Assembly: GCA_964410665.1 (NCBI GenBank)
Contig: CAYPIE010000007.1
Location: 1 to 64,000, forward strand
DNA length: 64,000 nt
Reading direction: 5' to 3'
Origin: CAYPIE01 sp964410665
GTDB lineage: Bacteria > Planctomycetota > Planctomycetia > Gemmatales > Gemmataceae
Part shown: positions 42,432 through 51,767 of the stretch, piece after piece
Position numbering within the stretch: the first letter of the stretch is position 1
How the letters are laid out: every line of letters begins with the position of its first letter
Notes under the pieces: model-generated
Database searches by the model: none
The model's input: only the letters and a program-made list of their open reading frames with translations
Told to the model about the DNA's origin: nothing
Translations under genes and position numbers: made by a program

Positions 42432-42749
42432 ATGGCCATGATGCATTTCTCATGTGATCTGTGTGGCCGGGACTTGAGTGGGAAGGAAGTCGCTCGTTAT
42501 GTCGTCCGCATGGAAGTGTTCCCCGCACAACCGGCCGAAGCCGAAGTGCTAAACGACCCGGACCACGATCCACTCGAGACAATGCATGCGATGCTTTCCG
42601 ATCTGAGCGAGGAAGAATTGAATGCTCCGGTGCCAACACCGGTATATACCCAGCTTCGTTATGATTTGTGTGGTAAATGCCATGCACGCTTTGTGCGCAA
42701 CCCGCTTCGACGCGATGCAACGCAAAAACTGAACTTTAGTGAAAATTGA
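42432..42749 (+). CDS. Zinc-ribbon-like small protein
   Basis: A 105-residue protein with two CxxC pairs, CDLCG near residue 8 and CGKCH near residue 80, which together could bind one zinc. Between them lies RYVVRMEVFPAQ and an acidic stretch (DPDHDPLETMHAML). The end FVRNPLRRDATQKLNFSEN is typical of a planctomycete family seen as hypothetical proteins. ATG 42432 has AAAGG upstream; two more ATGs follow within four codons, so the exact start may shift. Function is unknown. It lies 104 nt ahead of a secreted protein gene. Confidence 0.75.
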   Translation: MAMMHFSCDLCGRDLSGKEVARYVVRMEVFPAQPAEAEVLNDPDHDPLETMHAMLSDLSEEELNAPVPTPVYTQLRYDLCGKCHARFVRNPLRRDATQKLNFSEN

Positions 42750-42853
42750 CCGCCTTGAGTTGCCCTTCCTTCCGTTCTGCCAACGTGCTATCCCTCCGGC
42801 CATCCGGTGAAATTAGTTGGCCAGCCCAGCTATGGCTCAGGGAGGGTCCATGC

Positions 42854-43708
42854 ATGCGACCGAAGGTGATGATCTTTAGTCTGTGGTTTCTGGCGACGAC
42901 ATCTACGTTGGCTGCCCAGCAACCGCCCCGTTTTCAATTCCAGACCGGTCAAATCCTGGTCTATCAAGTCGAACAATCTACCGAAATTGTCGAAGTTCTT
43001 CCTCAAGAGGATCAGCCAGAACCACTCAAGCTTACCTCCACCGCGCGGCTGGCATTGACGAAATACTGGACAGTCGATCAGGTCACTGATGATGGTGTGG
43101 CGACCCTGACCATGTCCGTGCAGGCCATCCGCATGGAGCACCAGCAACCGGGCGAGGAACCACTGGTGTTTGATTCAACCGACTCGAATGCCCAACAACC
43201 CGAGATGAAGCAACAAGTCGCGACATATCTGGGTAAACCATTGACGCGGATTCGTTTGGATCCTCGGGGGAGGCTTGTGGAGGTGCTCGAGAGCAAGTTT
43301 GGTCCGGGTAGCCGGCTCACCGCTGATCTGCCCTTCCGCGTGGTCTGGCCGGAACAGGCGCTGGCGAAGGGGATGTCCTGGAACCGAAATTACGCGATCC
43401 GGCTTGATCCACCCTTAGGCGCAGGCGAGTCCTACCCCGCCACGCAGACCTACACGCTCCAGAATAGCCGTGATGCCTCCATCGTCATTGATCTGCTCAC
43501 TCAACTGCCGCGACAACCCGAGATCGTGACCGAGCGGATTCCACTCTTACCCTTGCAACCCAAAGGCCGAATCACTTTTGATCGGAAGCATGGCCGGTAC
43601 ACCGGCTGCGATCTGAAGGTTAAACGGGAACTAGATCATCACCAGGGGCAGGGAAGTCGCTATCACTTCCAAACCCACCTGGTAGAACGGTTGACCGAGG
43701 TGCGCTGA
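42854..43708 (+). CDS. Secreted protein, function unknown
   Basis: A 284-residue exported protein. The signal peptide (MRPKVMIFSLWFLATTSTLAAQ) is clear. The mature part opens PPRFQFQTGQILVYQVEQSTEIVEV and is beta-rich, with regular strands through LTLSVQ-like, GKPLTRIRLDPRGRLVEV and KGRITFDRKHGRYTGCDLKV segments. This recalls planctomycete proteins with a lipid- or polymer-binding sandwich, but I name no family. The start follows GGAGGG by 8 nt; the frame is open further upstream. No enzymatic motif is seen. Confidence 0.75.
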   Translation: MRPKVMIFSLWFLATTSTLAAQQPPRFQFQTGQILVYQVEQSTEIVEVLPQEDQPEPLKLTSTARLALTKYWTVDQVTDDGVATLTMSVQAIRMEHQQPGEEPLVFDSTDSNAQQPEMKQQVATYLGKPLTRIRLDPRGRLVEVLESKFGPGSRLTADLPFRVVWPEQALAKGMSWNRNYAIRLDPPLGAGESYPATQTYTLQNSRDASIVIDLLTQLPRQPEIVTERIPLLPLQPKGRITFDRKHGRYTGCDLKVKRELDHHQGQGSRYHFQTHLVERLTEVR

Positions 43709-43906
43709 TCCTCCGTCCAAGTGTCCCTGGGACTCCCTGCCATTCGTAGATCCCACATGCGTTCTAGGGACTCGAGCGGGGGAACCGGCGACTTTGCCCC
43801 AGCGGCCAACATTTTCCTCCTGACTTCATGCCACCTTCACTTCCATAATGGGGTTAAGAGCAGAAGTGCGCTCTCATGACGTCACCACCTAAAGGAACTG
43901 CTGCTG

Positions 43907-45709
43907 ATGAAGAAACTCGTATTTCTCGGCCTGGTCGGATGGCTGGCGGTTGCGCCGGTTCAGGCCGCCGATAGCGTGATTGAGCGGATGAAAAAAGACC
44001 TCGCCTTTTTGGCAAGCGCTGACTGCGAAGGCCGTGGCGTCGAGACCGAGGGAATCGACAAGGCCGCCAGCTATATTGTGGCCAGCTTTAAAGAATTTGG
44101 ACTGGCTCCTGGCGGAGTCGATGGCAGCTATTTTCAACCGTTCACGTTGACTGGTCGTTCACGTCTAGGGAAAGACAATGCCTTGATTCTGGAAGGGCCT
44201 GGTGAACGTAAATTGATCCTCGCTCAAGGTCAGGATTACCAGGTTTCAGGCCTGTCCGCTTCAGGGGAGGCCAGTGGTGATTTAGTTTTCGTCGGTCACG
44301 GGATCACGACGGAAAACGGTGACTATGACGACTATGCGGAAATCGATGTCAAGGACAAGGTGGTCGTCATCCTTCGCAAGACACCACGACCGGATGCTGA
44401 GGACAATCCTTTCCCGCGGGCCCAGGCCTACTCTCCCCTTTTGTATAAATTGTCAAACGCGATCAAGCATGGCGCTTCTGGAGTGATCTTTGTCAGTGAC
44501 GCCGCCACCGCCCAAAAGAACGACCCGTTGATGGCCTTCCGGTACGCACGGGGCACCTCGCCGTCGGCATTCCCGGTGCTGCACATGAAACGCAGCCTGC
44601 TCGATCAATTGTTCGCCATCACCAGTGGTGACTCCCTGGAGGGAGTCGAAGCCAAAATCAATGAAACACTCAAGCCCCGATCCCAGGCGTTGGAAGGCGT
44701 CCGGGCTCGCTTGCGAGCGAGCATCGAACGCAAGAATCTCTCGGCCAAGAATGTCATCGGGGTGCTCGAGGGTAAAGGGCCCCAAAAGGATGAGATTGTG
44801 ATCATTGGCTCGCATTACGACCATCTGGGTCGTGGTGAGGTGGGCAGCCTGGCGCGTGGAGATGACCGGCGGCTCATCCACTATGGTGCCGATGACAATG
44901 GATCCGGCACCACCGGGATGCTCGAGTTAGCCCGTCGCTTTGGATCCATGCCTAACCGCCAAGGTCGGACGTTGGTATTCATGGCGTTTAGCGCTGAGGA
45001 ACGTGGACTGCTCGGCTCACGCCACTACGTCGAGAATCCCCTGTTCCCGCTCGACAAGACGGTGACCATGATCAACCTAGACATGGTTGGTCGATTAAAC
45101 AATAATCAGCTTGAGATTGGCGGAACGGGCACTGCCGCTGAATTCGATCAGCTCGTTGACACCTTGAATCAAGAGTTCAATTTTACCATCAAGAAGTCGG
45201 CCGGTGGCTTGGGACCGAGCGATCACGCTTCGTTCTATCCCAAAAACATTCCGGTGTTCTTCTTCTTCACGGGCCTGCACGAGAACTATCACCGGCCGAC
45301 CGATACTCCGGACCGAATCAACTATGAGGGGATGATCCGGATTATCGATATGGTGGAGGAGATTGCTCAAAAAGTCTCGTCGGCTCCCGAAGCGCCGGAA
45401 TATCGTTCGGTTCGGGGGGGACTCAATCCTCGTCGCAATCGTCCCCGAGGTCCAACCCTGGGCTTTATGCCAGGGAACTACGATGAATCGCAGGAGAAAG
45501 GACTACCGGTTGCGGGGATCAGCAAAGAGGGTCCTGCGGAAAAGGCAGGCCTCAAAGAGGGTGATATTATCGTCGCGATCAACAATAAGCCGGTGACCAA
45601 CATCGGTACCTACATGACTGCCATGGCCGGTGAGACTCCCGGGAAGGAGCTCGAAGTGACGATCTTACGCGCGGGCAAGAAGTTGAAGCTCAAGGCGACC
45701 CCACGCTAA
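43907..45709 (+). CDS. Secreted M28-family zinc aminopeptidase with PA and PDZ domains
   Basis: A 600-residue exported peptidase. A signal peptide (MKKLVFLGLVGWLAVAPVQA) is followed by a PA-like region (residues about 110-230). The M28 core has two-zinc ligands visible: His303 (GSHYDHLG), Asp329/330 (GADDNGSG), Glu364/365 (FSAEERGLLGS), Asp392 (NLDMVGR), His462 (ENYHRPTDTPD). A PDZ domain (about 515-600) has LGFMPGNYDES and GPAEKAGLKEGDIIVAINNK. It would trim peptides outside the cytoplasm. ATG has AAAGGAA 9 nt upstream. A strong terminator follows. Confidence 0.95.
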   Translation: MKKLVFLGLVGWLAVAPVQAADSVIERMKKDLAFLASADCEGRGVETEGIDKAASYIVASFKEFGLAPGGVDGSYFQPFTLTGRSRLGKDNALILEGPGERKLILAQGQDYQVSGLSASGEASGDLVFVGHGITTENGDYDDYAEIDVKDKVVVILRKTPRPDAEDNPFPRAQAYSPLLYKLSNAIKHGASGVIFVSDAATAQKNDPLMAFRYARGTSPSAFPVLHMKRSLLDQLFAITSGDSLEGVEAKINETLKPRSQALEGVRARLRASIERKNLSAKNVIGVLEGKGPQKDEIVIIGSHYDHLGRGEVGSLARGDDRRLIHYGADDNGSGTTGMLELARRFGSMPNRQGRTLVFMAFSAEERGLLGSRHYVENPLFPLDKTVTMINLDMVGRLNNNQLEIGGTGTAAEFDQLVDTLNQEFNFTIKKSAGGLGPSDHASFYPKNIPVFFFFTGLHENYHRPTDTPDRINYEGMIRIIDMVEEIAQKVSSAPEAPEYRSVRGGLNPRRNRPRGPTLGFMPGNYDESQEKGLPVAGISKEGPAEKAGLKEGDIIVAINNKPVTNIGTYMTAMAGETPGKELEVTILRAGKKLKLKATPR

Positions 45710-45749
45710 GCAACAGAAGAAAACAATCATCTCCTGGGACCAAACTGCG

Positions 45750-45794
45750 AGAAGCAAACCAAGCAGCCTTCGCTTGGTTTGCTTCTGCTCTTTT
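45750..45794 (+). terminator. Intrinsic terminator after the M28 peptidase gene
   Basis: A perfect 15-bp stem (AGAAGCAAACCAAGC with GCTTGGTTTGCTTCT, loop 7 nt) followed by GCTCTTTT. It stands between convergent genes and can act for the plus strand; the reverse direction lacks a T run. Confidence 0.88.
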
Positions 45795-45802
45795 CCAGAT
45801 GC

Positions 45803-47197
45803 TTAAGCTCGCAACGATGCAATTGGTTCGCCTCCGACTTGACTCAGCTGCTTGTAGCGACCAGCGTGGAAATAGTTTAGTTTCTGATCATCGAGTCCCA
45901 ACATGTCCATGATGGTCACATGCAAGTCGCGAATGGGATGCACCTCCTCGACAGCTTGCTGGCCAATCTCATCGGTGGCCCCAATCGCCTGGCCCGCACG
46001 GACACCACCCCCAGCCAGCCAAACCACGGTGCCCTTGGCGTTGTGGTCTCGGCCATAGGCAATACCCCCTTGGCGTATGCCGTTATCGGGTGAACGGCCA
46101 AATTCTCCACACCAAATGACCAGCGTCTCATCGAGCATGCCTCGGCGACGCAGGTCGGTCAGCAAGCCCGCGATCGGTTTGTCAATCGTCTGGATACGAC
46201 GACGATGCGATCGTTCCAGGTAATCGTGCGAGTCCCAACCTCCGCTATAGATTTGCACAAACCGGACCCCCTGTTCCACCAATCGGCGGGCCAGTAGGCA
46301 ACGGCGACCAAACTCATCGGTCATCGGTTGGTCGAGGCCATAGAGCGCTCGGGTGCGGGGATCTTCCCGCTCCAGGTCGATGATTTCTGGCACTTGCATC
46401 TGCATCCGAAAGGCCAACTCGTAGTTCGCCATACGCGTCGCCAAATCTGCCTGACGTGGATGGTCGGACGCTTGCAGGCTGTTCAGTGTCGAGAGTAGAT
46501 CGAGATTCTTCCGCTGTTGCGCCTGGGTCATGGTGGAGGGCACCAGATCCAGGATCGGTGATCCGGCGGACCGTAGGGGCGTTCCTTGGAAATGTGCGGG
46601 CAAGAAGCCGTTTGACCAATTGGCCGCGCCACCTTGTGGGTAGACAACCTCGGGCAGCACAATAAATCCTGGCAGATTTTGATTCAGCGTGCCGAGTCCG
46701 TAGTTGGTCCAGGCTCCGAGCGCGGGGTCGCCACCAAATGGATTGCCGGTATTCAGGTGATACATCGCAGTCGGATGGTTGACAGAGTCGCACTGCAGCC
46801 CATGATAGACGCAAAGTTCATCGGCCACCTTGGCGAGATGACCAAAGTGCTCGCACATCCAAATGCCAGCCTCACCTTCTTGGCGAAAGCGGAATGGGCT
46901 CTTGACGTAGTAACGCTTGCCAGAGGCCATGGCAGAGGCAAATTTGTCCTTTCGCTGGAATTCTTTGAGATGGAGTTGATCGAGTTTCGGCTTCGGATCA
47001 AAGGTATCCAGATGGCTAGGACCTCCGGCCATCATGAGGAAGATACAGGCTTTGGCTTTGGCGTGATGATGACCCGGTTTGGCTGTATGCGGCTGAACCG
47101 CCGCTTCCTCAGCCTGGATGAGAGCGTTGAACGCCACGGTGCCCAGTGAAGCGCCAAGCCCGTAAAGAAACTCTCGACGGTTGCTCAATTCCAACAT
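45803..47197 (-). CDS. DUF1501 protein (second copy)
   Basis: A 464-residue DUF1501 protein, paralogous to the one near 29.8 kb but clearly diverged. A twin-arginine-like leader (NRREFLYGLGASLGTVAF) opens it. Family motifs: ACIFLMMAGGPSHLDTFDPKP, NHPTAMYHLNTGNPFGGDP, RFVQIYSGGWDSHDYLE, WCGEFGRSPDNG and GRDHNAKGTVVWLAGGGV. ATG 47197 has GAGAGG 8 nt upstream. A TTG at 47218 overlapping the DUF1549 stop by 4 nt is an alternative. It follows its usual partner directly, so the two form an operon and probably one secreted complex. Confidence 0.92.
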   Translation of the reverse strand: MLELSNRREFLYGLGASLGTVAFNALIQAEEAAVQPHTAKPGHHHAKAKACIFLMMAGGPSHLDTFDPKPKLDQLHLKEFQRKDKFASAMASGKRYYVKSPFRFRQEGEAGIWMCEHFGHLAKVADELCVYHGLQCDSVNHPTAMYHLNTGNPFGGDPALGAWTNYGLGTLNQNLPGFIVLPEVVYPQGGAANWSNGFLPAHFQGTPLRSAGSPILDLVPSTMTQAQQRKNLDLLSTLNSLQASDHPRQADLATRMANYELAFRMQMQVPEIIDLEREDPRTRALYGLDQPMTDEFGRRCLLARRLVEQGVRFVQIYSGGWDSHDYLERSHRRRIQTIDKPIAGLLTDLRRRGMLDETLVIWCGEFGRSPDNGIRQGGIAYGRDHNAKGTVVWLAGGGVRAGQAIGATDEIGQQAVEEVHPIRDLHVTIMDMLGLDDQKLNYFHAGRYKQLSQVGGEPIASLRA

Positions 47198-47214
47198 GGC
47201 ACTGGCCTCTCGAC

Positions 47215-49587
47215 TCAATCAACATTTACAAACGCATGACTGTTGTATAGTACAAGACAAATATCTGCCAGTGCTCGGGTTTGCGGCTCAAGATCGGCAT
47301 CGCTGCGATCGGGAATATGATTCTGATGGATATCCAGCAGTTCTTGCCATCGGAACTTTAACCCCGTCATCTCCTCGATCATTTCTCGGTGGACAAATGG
47401 CGGCAATGTCGGCTGCTCGGCGGGATGTTGCTGATGGTACTGGGTCATGACTTTGAGATGATCCAGACAGGCAGCAAGTTCCTCGCTGCGTGGTTCGCGC
47501 TGCAGCATCCGCTGGTATAGGGAACGGATCTGAGTTTCAGAATCCATACTCTGACGCGTAAGGTCGAAGGCCAACGCGACCGCTCGCTGACGGCTACTGC
47601 GGCTATTGAACAACGCAAATACTTGTGGCGTGATCATAGCGGTGTCCCGCCGTTCACAAGAAATGTCTGGATTGGGCTGGTCGAATACCTCAAGCAATGG
47701 ATCACGTAGCGTGCGGATTTTGAGCGCGTAAATGGTACGACGATGGCGTTGTTGGGGCGTTGGCGAAGGCTGGTAAGCCAGTCCAACACTACCCATGACG
47801 TGTCGAGGCTGCATAGCCACCTCGGGATGAATCTCGGGCCGGATGGGGATGCCACCTAGGGCCGGGTTAAGCTCGCCACTAACGGCCAACATCGCATCAC
47901 GCAGCTCTTCAGCGGCCAAACGACGGCCTGGATAAGCAGCAAGCAGTCGATGGTTGGGATCGACCTTCGCTCGGTGATCGGGATCAACGACCCGGCCGCT
48001 GCGCTGATACGCGGCCGAAGTCATGATGAAGCGATGCAGTCGCTTGATTGACCAGCCATGCTCGACAAACCAGGTCGCCAGATAATCGAGAAGCGCAGGA
48101 TGACTGGGACGTGCTCCCATCTTGCCAAAGTTATTTGGATTGGCAGCCAGCCCTCGGCCAAAATGCTGTTGCCAGATCCGATTGACGATCACGCGGGCTG
48201 TCAGGGGATTGTCCGCCGAGGCAATCCAGCGGGCTAAAGCGAGACGGCGGCCATCGCGTCCCGACGTGATCGATGCCACCTTTTGGGTTGCCGGCGCCAG
48301 GGTGGACACCAAACTCAAGGCGCCTGGACCAACGGTTTGGGTAGGCGCTTCGAGAGAGCCGCCCTGGAGAATGGTAATGCGTTGGACCTCTCCCTCACGG
48401 TGCTTAGGCATTGGATGGAAGGGTTGATTGGATCGATAGGTGTGGGGCGGGCCATTGTACAGGCTGAAGGCAAATGGACGGAACAATTCCGCTTCATGGG
48501 CCAAGTGTTGTTGGCGCTTTCCCGCGACTTTCTTGAGTCCCAAGTTGGCCTCGGCCTTTTCCTCGGAGGTCGCATTCGCTGGCAGCACCAACTCGACACC
48601 CTTGAGCTTGCGAAGTTTTGCGATCCGGGCCCGACCCGTCGTGAGATGGTGGGTGTTTTCCACGGGAAGAAAGGGCGCCGGCCGATCGGCAAACTGTACG
48701 GGTGCAAATACCGCTTGGAGGCGATAGTAGTCGCGTGTCGGCAGGGGATCGAACTTGTGGTCGTGGCACTTGCAGCAGCTCATGCCCGACGCTAAGAAGG
48801 TCACCCCGACGGCATTGGTGACATCATCCAGCCATTGTTGCCGCGTAACGGCCTGCACGCTCATGGCCGTATGTTCGAACGGTCCCATTCGTAAAAAACC
48901 CACGGCGATCAGCATCTCCGGATCGGCCGCATCGAGCTCATCCCCGGCGAGTTGCTCGATGATAAACCGGTCAAACGGCTTGTCCTGATTAAACGAGCGG
49001 ATGACATAGTCACGATAACGCCATGCGTGTGGTCGCAGATGATCGTTCGAGAAACCATCAGAGTCGGCATAGCGCACCACATCGAGCCAATGACGGGCAG
49101 CTTGCTCCCCATAATGCGGGCTGACGAGTAAACGTTCGATCCAGCGTAAATATGCGTCCGGGCGGTCATCCTCCAGAAAAGCGGTGAGCTGAGCGGGGGT
49201 TGGGGGCAGCCCGGTGAGATCGAACACAGCTCGACGAAATAGGGTGCGTGGCTCGGCCGGTCCCGCGGCAACCAGTCCAACTTGCTTTAGCTTGGCAGCG
49301 AGAAAGGCATCGATCGGATGGAGGGCACCTGTGTTCGTTGGCGGGGTAGGACTCTCGATCGGACGGTAGGCCCAAAGGTCTGCAGGATCATACCGCCGCT
49401 GCGTCCATTCGTCGGACTGACCGCCACTCGTGGGCACTTGGACACCTTGGCTAGGTGGAGGCTCCGCTCGAGCGGAGAGAGCGAACAGTAACGCGACCGC
49501 CAGGCCAGCGTTGAGGAAGCTAGCCGTCGAGATGGGTCTTGCTACGAGAGATCGGTCGCCACGTTGTCGCCAAAGGAGTCCGAACAT
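47215..49587 (-). CDS. DUF1549/DUF1553 (PSD1-type) protein
   Basis: A 790-residue exported protein. The N-terminus has a signal peptide-like stretch (NAGLAVALLFALSARAEPP). DUF1549 shows AEPRTLFRRAVFDLTGLPPTPAQ, ADSDGFSNDHLRPHAWRYRDY and SCCKCHDHKFDPLPTRDYYRL with a CxxCH motif (CKCH). DUF1553 shows RRLALARWIASADNPLTARV and NRIWQQHFGRGLA, then GRRLAAEELRDAMLAVSG. Unlike the copy in the cassette at 33.7 kb it has no BIG2 domains. It precedes the DUF1501 gene with overlapping ends. The enzymatic role is unknown. Confidence 0.93.
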   Translation of the reverse strand: MFGLLWRQRGDRSLVARPISTASFLNAGLAVALLFALSARAEPPPSQGVQVPTSGGQSDEWTQRRYDPADLWAYRPIESPTPPTNTGALHPIDAFLAAKLKQVGLVAAGPAEPRTLFRRAVFDLTGLPPTPAQLTAFLEDDRPDAYLRWIERLLVSPHYGEQAARHWLDVVRYADSDGFSNDHLRPHAWRYRDYVIRSFNQDKPFDRFIIEQLAGDELDAADPEMLIAVGFLRMGPFEHTAMSVQAVTRQQWLDDVTNAVGVTFLASGMSCCKCHDHKFDPLPTRDYYRLQAVFAPVQFADRPAPFLPVENTHHLTTGRARIAKLRKLKGVELVLPANATSEEKAEANLGLKKVAGKRQQHLAHEAELFRPFAFSLYNGPPHTYRSNQPFHPMPKHREGEVQRITILQGGSLEAPTQTVGPGALSLVSTLAPATQKVASITSGRDGRRLALARWIASADNPLTARVIVNRIWQQHFGRGLAANPNNFGKMGARPSHPALLDYLATWFVEHGWSIKRLHRFIMTSAAYQRSGRVVDPDHRAKVDPNHRLLAAYPGRRLAAEELRDAMLAVSGELNPALGGIPIRPEIHPEVAMQPRHVMGSVGLAYQPSPTPQQRHRRTIYALKIRTLRDPLLEVFDQPNPDISCERRDTAMITPQVFALFNSRSSRQRAVALAFDLTRQSMDSETQIRSLYQRMLQREPRSEELAACLDHLKVMTQYHQQHPAEQPTLPPFVHREMIEEMTGLKFRWQELLDIHQNHIPDRSDADLEPQTRALADICLVLYNSHAFVNVD

Positions 49588-49952
49588 GATCGCTTCTCAT
49601 CGACGAAGGGCGTGAACGGGGTAGAAGTCGGAAGGAAAACAAACGATCTAAATAGCGTACCCCTCTCAGGGTTCCATCGTCAACGACCGCGAATCACAAT
49701 TGGAAAAAACGCAACCCGATCGAGGGTGTGCTCATCCCAAGTCCGCGACCACGTCAGAAACCCAAGGGATGGGAGTGACCGAACAAAGAGCGATGATCTG
49801 CAGAGCCAGGCTCAAGCTCCGGCTCAACCGGTCTATCTCAGCCACCCTTGCTCAGATTGACAAAACGTTGCCAGGCGACTCCCGTTTGTGCAAGCCTAGC
49901 ATTTCCTTGTGGCTGCCATCCGCCCCTGGCAATCCCATCCCAAGCGCAGACT
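49588..49952. other. Intergenic stretch upstream of the PSD1-type gene
   Basis: About 365 nt between the stop of the lone ABC ATPase gene and the start of the minus-strand DUF1549/1553 gene. A short inverted repeat (ACCCCTCTCAGGGTT, near 49660) may belong to its leader or to a terminator of the ATPase gene. No gene was recognised. Confidence 0.5.
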
Positions 49953-50912
49953 CTAGCTCGCGTCGCGCGGGCGAACGGTACGGAGAAAGAGTTCTTCCAG
50001 GGTCTCATCATCACGTTCCAAGCCACGAATCACGACCCCAGTATTGTCAGCAAGTTGAAAGAAGGCTTGCGTAACAAACCCAGCTGGGACCACCACCCGC
50101 CAGTCTTCAGCATCAAGAGCATGCAGCACGGTCACTCCTTCGGATTGTAACTCTTCGCGAAACGCCGCAAGGTCCCCCTCAAGCTGAAGGCGATAACGAT
50201 CTTGACGCCGAGCACACAATTCGGGAACAGTTCCGTTGCCTCGGACTTGACCTGCATAGAGGATCACCACCCGTTCGCAGACCGTTTCCACATCTGCCAG
50301 GAGATGCGTAGACAGAACAAAGGACTTCCCATGATCGCGGCCGAGTTCAAGCAGCAGACGCAGCATGGCATCGCGACCGGCTGGATCGAGTCCAGAGGTC
50401 GGTTCATCGAGTAACAACAAAGGGGGATCGTGCACTAAGGCTTGGGCCAGCTTGGCGCGTTGCTTCATTCCCGTCGAGTAATCCTCTACCGGACGATATC
50501 GTGCATCTTCGAGCTCGACGTAAGTGAGCACCTCATGAGCTCGACGTTGTGCCTGCTTGCGCGGCATGCCACAGAGTTCACCAGCAAGCGTCACATAGTC
50601 GACCCCCTTCAAGCCCGGGATCAAGGCATCGGCTTCGGGCATAAAGCCAATCTGTTGCCGCAACGACCAATTCGCGCCATCGAGGCGTCCACTGGTTAGG
50701 GGTTGGTTGAGGACCCGGCCTTGACCAGTCGTGGGTGTGATAAGCCCCATAAGAATCTTGAGCAACGAGGACTTGCCGGCACCGTTGGGACCCAACAGTC
50801 CAATCGGGCCTGGGGGCAAGCGCAAATCAATCTCTTTTAATGCATGAAACGTTCCATAGAACAAATTGAGGCCAATCAGTTCGATCAAACAAGGGTTTTC
50901 GTCACGCATCAT
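49953..50912 (-). CDS. ABC transporter ATP-binding protein
   Basis: A 319-residue ATPase of the CcmA/drug-export class. Walker A GPNGAGKSS (41-49), FMPEADALIPGLKGV, signature YSTGMKQR, Walker B LLLLDEPTSGLDPAG and the switch His in LSTHLLAD are all present. The C-terminal 90 residues form an extra beta domain. No permease gene is adjacent, so its partner lies elsewhere. Start: ATG 50912 is used; a TTG at 50924 (MRIAMMRDE) is possible, and no good ribosome site distinguishes them. The transported substrate is unknown. Confidence 0.9.
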   Translation of the reverse strand: MMRDENPCLIELIGLNLFYGTFHALKEIDLRLPPGPIGLLGPNGAGKSSLLKILMGLITPTTGQGRVLNQPLTSGRLDGANWSLRQQIGFMPEADALIPGLKGVDYVTLAGELCGMPRKQAQRRAHEVLTYVELEDARYRPVEDYSTGMKQRAKLAQALVHDPPLLLLDEPTSGLDPAGRDAMLRLLLELGRDHGKSFVLSTHLLADVETVCERVVILYAGQVRGNGTVPELCARRQDRYRLQLEGDLAAFREELQSEGVTVLHALDAEDWRVVVPAGFVTQAFFQLADNTGVVIRGLERDDETLEELFLRTVRPRDAS

Positions 50913-51767
50913 CGCGATCCGCAAGCTGGCTTGAGATGGATGGGATGGTTGGAGCCTACCGTCCTTTCGATCCTATCGATTGAGTGAGATCACGCCAGCT
51001 AAAGATGGTCTCATCCTGTTGGCACAGCGGCGATCTCCCCCTTTGACCAACTGATGGGTGCACGAACAATTCCATCGAACCTCGGCTTTCCCGCAACACG
51101 CTTTCCTCTTGGACAAGGATCCATAGGGGTTTGCAATGAAATGCATCGACGATCAAGCGGCGATCTAGACTAGTGGGCCATCTTGATTGAGGTGACGACC
51201 TGGGCTCGGACGGACCAGGGCCAGCCATCGGTGAACGTCACACAAGGAGCAACCAAATCCAGACACAACCTCACTCAGTGGGGGGCGCGTTGGGCACGGG
51301 TGGATTCCTCCTGAGCGGCGGGTGGAAACCCGCATGTGCGTTGGGCTCAGGCGCCTCGGACCAAGGCACAGTGGAAGCCCAACCTTGCAGACGCGGGTTT
51401 TTCGACCGACGGCTGTCAAACGCACATGCCGGTTCCCACCCGCCGCTCGGAACAGGCACGCGTGCTGTGCGAATCGCATCCACCACCGGATTGTCTCGGG
51501 TTGTCGCTTGCCGCTGGACCTGTTTACTCTCGCCGCGGTTTGTCCGGCTAAGTTCGGGTGGCACACTCGGCCGCCACCCTTATGAAGGTGCTCGACTAAG
51601 TAGAAGGTTCTCGACTCGCGGGCTCACCACATCAAAAGGCGATTCCCTGAGATCCTGTTTGGCAATCTTGGCTGTGAAGAAGCAGACGTCTTGATTACAC
51701 ATCCTAATAACAATGAAATATCCAGTGCTGCACTGCATGCGATTGCATGGTCGCTCATTGGAGCAGA
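50913..51767. other. Gene-poor stretch with long palindrome
   Basis: About 855 nt between the ATPase gene start and the end of a kinase gene. Short frames on both strands are open, but their text mirrors itself around the palindrome at 51313-51448, so they are not convincing. Near 51586-51614 two similar 13-nt pieces (GAAGGTGCTCGAC and GAAGGTTCTCGAC) are seen. No RNA gene was recognised. Confidence 0.5.
51313..51448. repeat. Long imperfect palindrome (possible MITE-like or intergenic repeat)
   Basis: Arms of 30 nt at 51313-51342 and 51419-51448 match at 28 of 30 positions (left begins GAGCGGCGGGTGG, right ends CCACCCGCCGCTC). The 76-nt centre holds a smaller inverted repeat (TTGGGCT/AGCCCAA). 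As RNA it would form a long branched hairpin. I cannot tell whether other copies exist in the genome. Confidence 0.8.

Noticed and set aside
42205..42720. Minus-strand frame of 171 codons
   Set aside because: Half of it lies opposite the zinc-ribbon gene, the composition is odd and no motif is seen.
51278..51694. Plus-strand frame of 138 codons across the palindrome, and its minus-strand counterpart
   Set aside because: The two strands give near-mirror translations because of the inverted repeat; no independent support for a protein.
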